Below the pieces are notes generated by a model. The model saw nothing but the letters and a program-made list of their open reading frames with translations. It had not been told where the DNA came from and searched no databases. The translations under genes and the position numbers were made by a program. Source: Bradyrhizobium sp. MOS002 (GTDB taxonomy: Bacteria > Pseudomonadota > Alphaproteobacteria > Rhizobiales > Xanthobacteraceae). Taken from it: a DNA stretch of 64,000 nt. Location of the stretch: assembly GCF_003020115.1 (NCBI RefSeq), contig NZ_PYFX01000005.1, forward strand, positions 310,001 through 374,000, written 5' to 3'. This document shows, piece by piece, positions 60,817 to 64,000 of this stretch; the stretch's first letter is position 1; the number at the start of each line of letters is the position of its first letter.

Positions 60817-61785
60817 TTACGCCGCCATCTCCAGCGCGTGTCCCTGCGCGCGGTACTTTGCGAGATCGTTCAGCAGCACAAAATGCTCGGAGAAGGCGAC
60901 GCTCATCTCCGCAGCCGCCTCACGCATCACTTCTTCAGCCGGAACCGCCGCCTCTTCGTCAATCGCTTCAGGAACGAGCGGCGGCGCACGGAACGTTTCT
61001 GGAAACACACCGAAGGTGCCGGCTACCTCCTCGAGCGGCTTCTGCTTGTCGGCCCAATGCAAGGCGGTGTAGTCGAAGCCGTGCACGATGGTGGGTTTGA
61101 CGACTTCGAAATAGGGCGAGATGTCGAAGTCGCGGGGCATGTAGAGCGAGGAATCGCGGATGTGAAGGATCTCGCGGCGGGCGGCGCGGCTGCCGGCCTT
61201 GGTGATCTTTGGCAGGATCGGATAGCGCACGGCGTCGAACGCCTGCGCGATCAGGGCCGAGCAGATGATCTTGGTTGGGTCGCCAGAGCCGATCGAGATC
61301 ATGCGGCGCCGCCAGCGCTGCGGGATCGGCAGCGGAAACAGAAATCGCATCAGGTCGACGATGTTCTTGGTGTCGTAGCCGAAGCCGATGCGGTTGATCG
61401 CATAGCGGCAGACCGTGGTGCGGTCCTCATAGGACAACCCGACCGGGCGACAGAGGCGGGTGTGATAGGGGAAATATTTCGACAGCGGCGCGGAGGTGAC
61501 GCCTTCGCCGATATTGGCCTCGATCAGCACGTGGGGCTCGCCGTCGGGCTCTTCCGCACCCTCGATCGGGCCGACATAGAGTGCGCCGTGGGACCAGGTC
61601 GACTGCGTCAGATATTTGATGATGCCGGAGATGCGGTTGTTGCCCTCGACGAGCAGCACGTCGCCGGGCTCGATGACGCCGCGCAGATGCTCCGGGTCGC
61701 TCGGCGTGAACGGCTCATAGCCCGGCACCTCCTTCGAGAGGTACGCGGCAATCAGCTTGCCGACTGAATCCAGGACCGTCCCCAT
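60817..61785 (-). CDS. YiiX/permuted NlpC-P60-like papain-fold protein
   Basis: The 322-residue protein has the permuted papain-like order, with the catalytic His66 in TWSHGALYVG before the Cys175 in IICSALIAQAFD, as in YiiX/YebB and LRAT-type enzymes. A GDVLLVEGNNRISGIIKYLTQS segment precedes the His. No signal peptide or lipobox is clear, so it is probably cytosolic. Such proteins cleave or transfer amide or ester bonds, but the substrate is unknown. GGGGGAG precedes ATG 61785. Confidence 0.72.
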   Translation of the reverse strand: MGTVLDSVGKLIAAYLSKEVPGYEPFTPSDPEHLRGVIEPGDVLLVEGNNRISGIIKYLTQSTWSHGALYVGPIEGAEEPDGEPHVLIEANIGEGVTSAPLSKYFPYHTRLCRPVGLSYEDRTTVCRYAINRIGFGYDTKNIVDLMRFLFPLPIPQRWRRRMISIGSGDPTKIICSALIAQAFDAVRYPILPKITKAGSRAARREILHIRDSSLYMPRDFDISPYFEVVKPTIVHGFDYTALHWADKQKPLEEVAGTFGVFPETFRAPPLVPEAIDEEAAVPAEEVMREAAAEMSVAFSEHFVLLNDLAKYRAQGHALEMAA

Positions 61786-61799
61786 TTCAAAACTCCCCC

Positions 61800-61817
61800 A
61801 CGGCCTTTTCCGGCCGT
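61800..61817. other. Hairpin in the leader of the YiiX-like gene
   Basis: ACGGCC (61800-61805) and GGCCGT (61812-61817) form an inverted repeat, followed on the + strand by CTTTTTCTC. On the leftward transcript it sits directly before the GGGGGAG ribosome-binding site. On the + strand it resembles a short Rho-independent terminator. The rest of the 192-bp gap to the amine oxidase gene shows nothing else clear. Confidence 0.4.
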
Positions 61818-61977
61818 CTTTTTCTCTTCTCTATCATGGTCTGAACGTGTTGCAATTCGGTTCATCGTTCTGTGAGATCAAGCACGATTGATTCACCATG
61901 ATGGTTGCCGCGCAACATCAGATACGGCAAGGTTCGCTAGCTGTTCCCGTTTGCTGCAAGTCCCCGGAAACCATGCC

Positions 61978-63363
61978 ATGACAATCACGCGCCGCAGCTT
62001 CCTATCGGCGTCGGCGGGCCTTGCCGCGATGCCGGTCCTGCGCGCAACCGCCGCGACCCTGCCGCGCGAGGCTGACATCGTCGTGATCGGTGCGGGCGCG
62101 GCCGGAATTGCCGCGGCGCGGCGTATCATGGCGGCCAATCGCAAGGTCGTGGTGGTGGAAGCTGCGGGCGAGATCGGCGGGCGCTGCATCACGGACAGGA
62201 CGACCTTCGACACGCCGTTCGATCGCGGTGCACGCTGGATGCACAATCCCGACACCAATCCGATGATCCGGCTGGCGCGCAGCGCCGGGCTCGACGTTCT
62301 GCCGGCGCCGTCAGGCCAGAAGATGCGCATCGGTCGCCGCAATGCACGGGCCGGCGAGACCGAGGAATTCCTGGCAGCGCTGGTGCGCGCCAACCGCGCC
62401 ATCGACGAGGCCGCGCGCGGCAAGCTCGATACCGCCTGCGCCTCGGTGCTGCCGAAGGATCTCGGCGACTGGGCCGGCGCGGCCGAGTTCATGCTGGGCG
62501 CGAGCTTCGCCGGCAAGGACCTGAAGGAGCTGTCTGCGATCGACAAGGCACGTGCTCAGGATCGCAACGCCGCGATCGCCTGCCGCCAGGGCCTGGGGAC
62601 CCTGATCACCAAACTCGGTGAGCAGGCGCCGGTCGCGCTGTCGACGCCGGCGAGCCGGATCGTCTGGAGCAATCGCGACGTCAGCGTGGAGACACAGGCC
62701 GGCAGGATCGCTGCCCGCGCCGCCATCATCACGGTCTCGACCAATGTGCTGATTTCGGGCGCGATCAAGTTCGGGCCTGACATTCCCAAGCGCACGCTCG
62801 ATGCCGCGTCAAAGCTCACGCTTGGAAGCTACGATCACATCGTGCTGCAACTGCCGGGCAATCCGCTGGGTCTCTCGCGCGATGACATCCTGATCGAGCA
62901 GAGCAACTCGACCCGCACGGCGCTGATGTTTGCCAATATCGGCGGCTCCTCGCTGTGCTCGATCGATGTCGGTGGCTCGTTCGGCCGCGATCTGTCCGGG
63001 CAGGGCGAGAAGGCGATGACAGCCTTCGCCAGAGAATGGATCACCAAGCTGTTCGGCAGCGAGGTGGCTGCCGCCGTACAGAAAGCCAGCGCGACCCGCT
63101 GGAACGCCTCGCCTTTCGTGATGGGTGCGATGTCGGCGGCCTCCCCGGGCGGTCAGCTCTCGCGAAAAATCCTGACCGAGCCGATCGGCAACATGTTCCT
63201 CGCCGGCGAAGCCACGCACGAGACGCTCTGGGGCACCGTCGACGGCGCCTGGGAAAGCGGCGAGCGCGCCGCCGATGCGGCGCTACGCAAGATCGGTGCG
63301 CTGAAGGACGAGCCGGCCGACGTGCCGACGCAGTCGACGAAGAAGCGGCGGGCAAGGCCGTAG
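61978..63363 (+). CDS. Tat-exported FAD-dependent amine oxidase-like protein
   Basis: The 461-residue protein begins MTITRRSFLSASAGLAAM, a Tat signal with Arg5-Arg6, then an FAD-binding dinucleotide motif VVIGAGAAGIAAARRI and IGGRCITD. The C-terminal flavin-binding segment is MFLAGEATHETLWGTVDGAWESGERAA. This is the flavin monoamine oxidase superfamily; the amine or other substrate is not evident. ATG 61978 follows GGAAA. It ends 30 bp before a repeat and converges with the TauE/SafE gene. Confidence 0.85.
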   Translation: MTITRRSFLSASAGLAAMPVLRATAATLPREADIVVIGAGAAGIAAARRIMAANRKVVVVEAAGEIGGRCITDRTTFDTPFDRGARWMHNPDTNPMIRLARSAGLDVLPAPSGQKMRIGRRNARAGETEEFLAALVRANRAIDEAARGKLDTACASVLPKDLGDWAGAAEFMLGASFAGKDLKELSAIDKARAQDRNAAIACRQGLGTLITKLGEQAPVALSTPASRIVWSNRDVSVETQAGRIAARAAIITVSTNVLISGAIKFGPDIPKRTLDAASKLTLGSYDHIVLQLPGNPLGLSRDDILIEQSNSTRTALMFANIGGSSLCSIDVGGSFGRDLSGQGEKAMTAFAREWITKLFGSEVAAAVQKASATRWNASPFVMGAMSAASPGGQLSRKILTEPIGNMFLAGEATHETLWGTVDGAWESGERAADAALRKIGALKDEPADVPTQSTKKRRARP

Positions 63364-63392
63364 ACGGAGAATTAAGAGACAGTATTTTTCTT

Positions 63393-63513
63393 GTCGTCCC
63401 GGCGAAGGCCGGGACCCATAACCACAGGACCTGGTTTGGCGAAGGCTCGGTGTTACATGGTTGCGCGCCAACTACTCCCTGGGGCTATGGGTCCCGGCCT
63501 TCGCCGGGACGAC
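63393..63513. repeat. MITE-like palindromic repeat, family B (copy B5)
   Basis: The 121-bp element begins GTCGTCCCGGCGAAGGCCGG and ends GGCCTTCGCCGGGACGAC, with near-perfect terminal inverted repeats. It lies between the convergent amine oxidase gene and the TauE/SafE gene, 13 bp from the latter stop. Confidence 0.88.
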
Positions 63514-63526
63514 TCGCGGAGGCAAG

Positions 63527-64000
63527 TTACCGCAAAACCCCATCCAGCACCGGCAGCCCCGCGATCACGGCCAGCGCGATCAGCCCGTAGCAGATCGCGC
63601 GAAACACTTTCTCGCTGGCTCGGCCGAACAGCGACGCGCCGAAGGCGACGCCGATCGCATAGACCGGGCCGACGATGAGCGAGAGCACCAGCGATTCGCG
63701 CGAGATCAGGCCGGTGGCCGCGTAGCTGACCATCGAGAAGAAATCCGACGCACCGAAGAAGAGCAGGATGTTGGCGCGCGCCACGATCGGGGCGATGGGG
63801 CGGCCGAGCCAGTAGCCGACGATCGGCGGGCCGCCGGTCTGCGCGAGGCCGCTGCAGAAGCCGGAGAGGCTGCCGATGCCGACCGAGAGCCAGGCGTGGT
63901 CCTTGCCGCGATAGCGCCAGCCCGACAGCAATAGAAGCAAGAGCGCGGCGACGAAGCAGGAGATGATCCATCGCGTCGTAACGGGATCGAGCACGCTGAG
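63527..64000 (-). CDS. TauE/SafE family permease (partial, N-terminus cut by window edge)
   Basis: The last 158 codons are present and the frame stays open to the window edge. The visible part has about four helices and family-typical segments (GIGSLSGFCSGLAQTGGPPIVGYWLG; GPVYAIGVAFGASLFGRAS), matching the second half of the usual 250-residue protein. TauE/SafE members export sulfonates or other anions; the substrate here is unknown. A GTG at 63994 is in frame but would give a truncated protein, so the true start is outside. Confidence 0.85.
   Translation of the reverse strand, partial: LSVLDPVTTRWIISCFVAALLLLLLSGWRYRGKDHAWLSVGIGSLSGFCSGLAQTGGPPIVGYWLGRPIAPIVARANILLFFGASDFFSMVSYAATGLISRESLVLSLIVGPVYAIGVAFGASLFGRASEKVFRAICYGLIALAVIAGLPVLDGVLR

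Overview
The window is chromosomal DNA of an alphaproteobacterium, most likely Bradyrhizobium or a close relative. The reasons are the high GC content, the protein sequences, the gene order ppsR-maf-coaE-dnaQ | secB | timA-mltA-smr, the block hslV-GNAT-UPF0314-hslU beside a his cluster, dnaK-dnaJ followed by a phospholipid N-methyltransferase, and abundant short palindromic repeats. No genus assignment was tested by alignment. I see no transposase, integrase, prophage, CRISPR array, rRNA or tRNA.

Layout. 1-349: end of hemJ. 350-808: a non-coding gap between divergent hemJ and ppsR that I read as the probable chromosomal replication origin. 809-7358: ppsR, maf, coaE, dnaQ, secB, timA, mltA and an Smr gene. 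7453-11957: an unknown polytopic membrane protein, then hslU and hslV separated by two genes. 12149-16910: hisB-DUF2628-hisH-hisA-hisF-hisE-coaA. 17010-23611: zinc-ribbon protein, AI-2E-type permease, histidine phosphatase, hybrid histidine kinase, secreted hypothetical, comM. 23840-29579: PilZ protein, tadD and cpaBCDE, part of a Tad/Flp pilus locus. 29958-38441: gshB, yraN, rsmI, a divergent LpoA-like gene, then hemW-rdgB-rph and hrcA-grpE. 38516-48355: nicotinamidase, secreted hypothetical, dnaK-dnaJ-pmtA, FMN reductase, pyrF, DUF1330, dapB, gpmA. 48565-64000: methylguanine methyltransferase, DUF2244, nth, an EmrAB-type pump, a CysZ-like protein, a CoA-transferase/HMG-CoA-lyase pair, nikR, a copA/csoR copper unit, a YiiX-like peptidase, a Tat-exported amine oxidase and a truncated TauE/SafE permease.

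How it works together. Most of the content is core housekeeping around the origin: histidine and coenzyme A synthesis, protein quality control (secB, hslVU, hrcA-grpE, dnaKJ), RNA and nucleotide maintenance (rph, rdgB, maf, nth, dnaQ) and envelope building (mltA, LpoA-like, tadD/cpa). Accessory functions are metal handling (copA/csoR, nikR), export (EmrAB) and small catabolic units.

The most informative structures are non-coding: the candidate origin with five GANTC sites, a close match to the alphaproteobacterial RpoH promoter before dnaK, a palindromic operator between copA and csoR, and six families of palindromic repeats. Nearly all repeat copies lie within 50 bp of a stop codon, and they occupy 9 of the 11 convergent gene junctions in the window.
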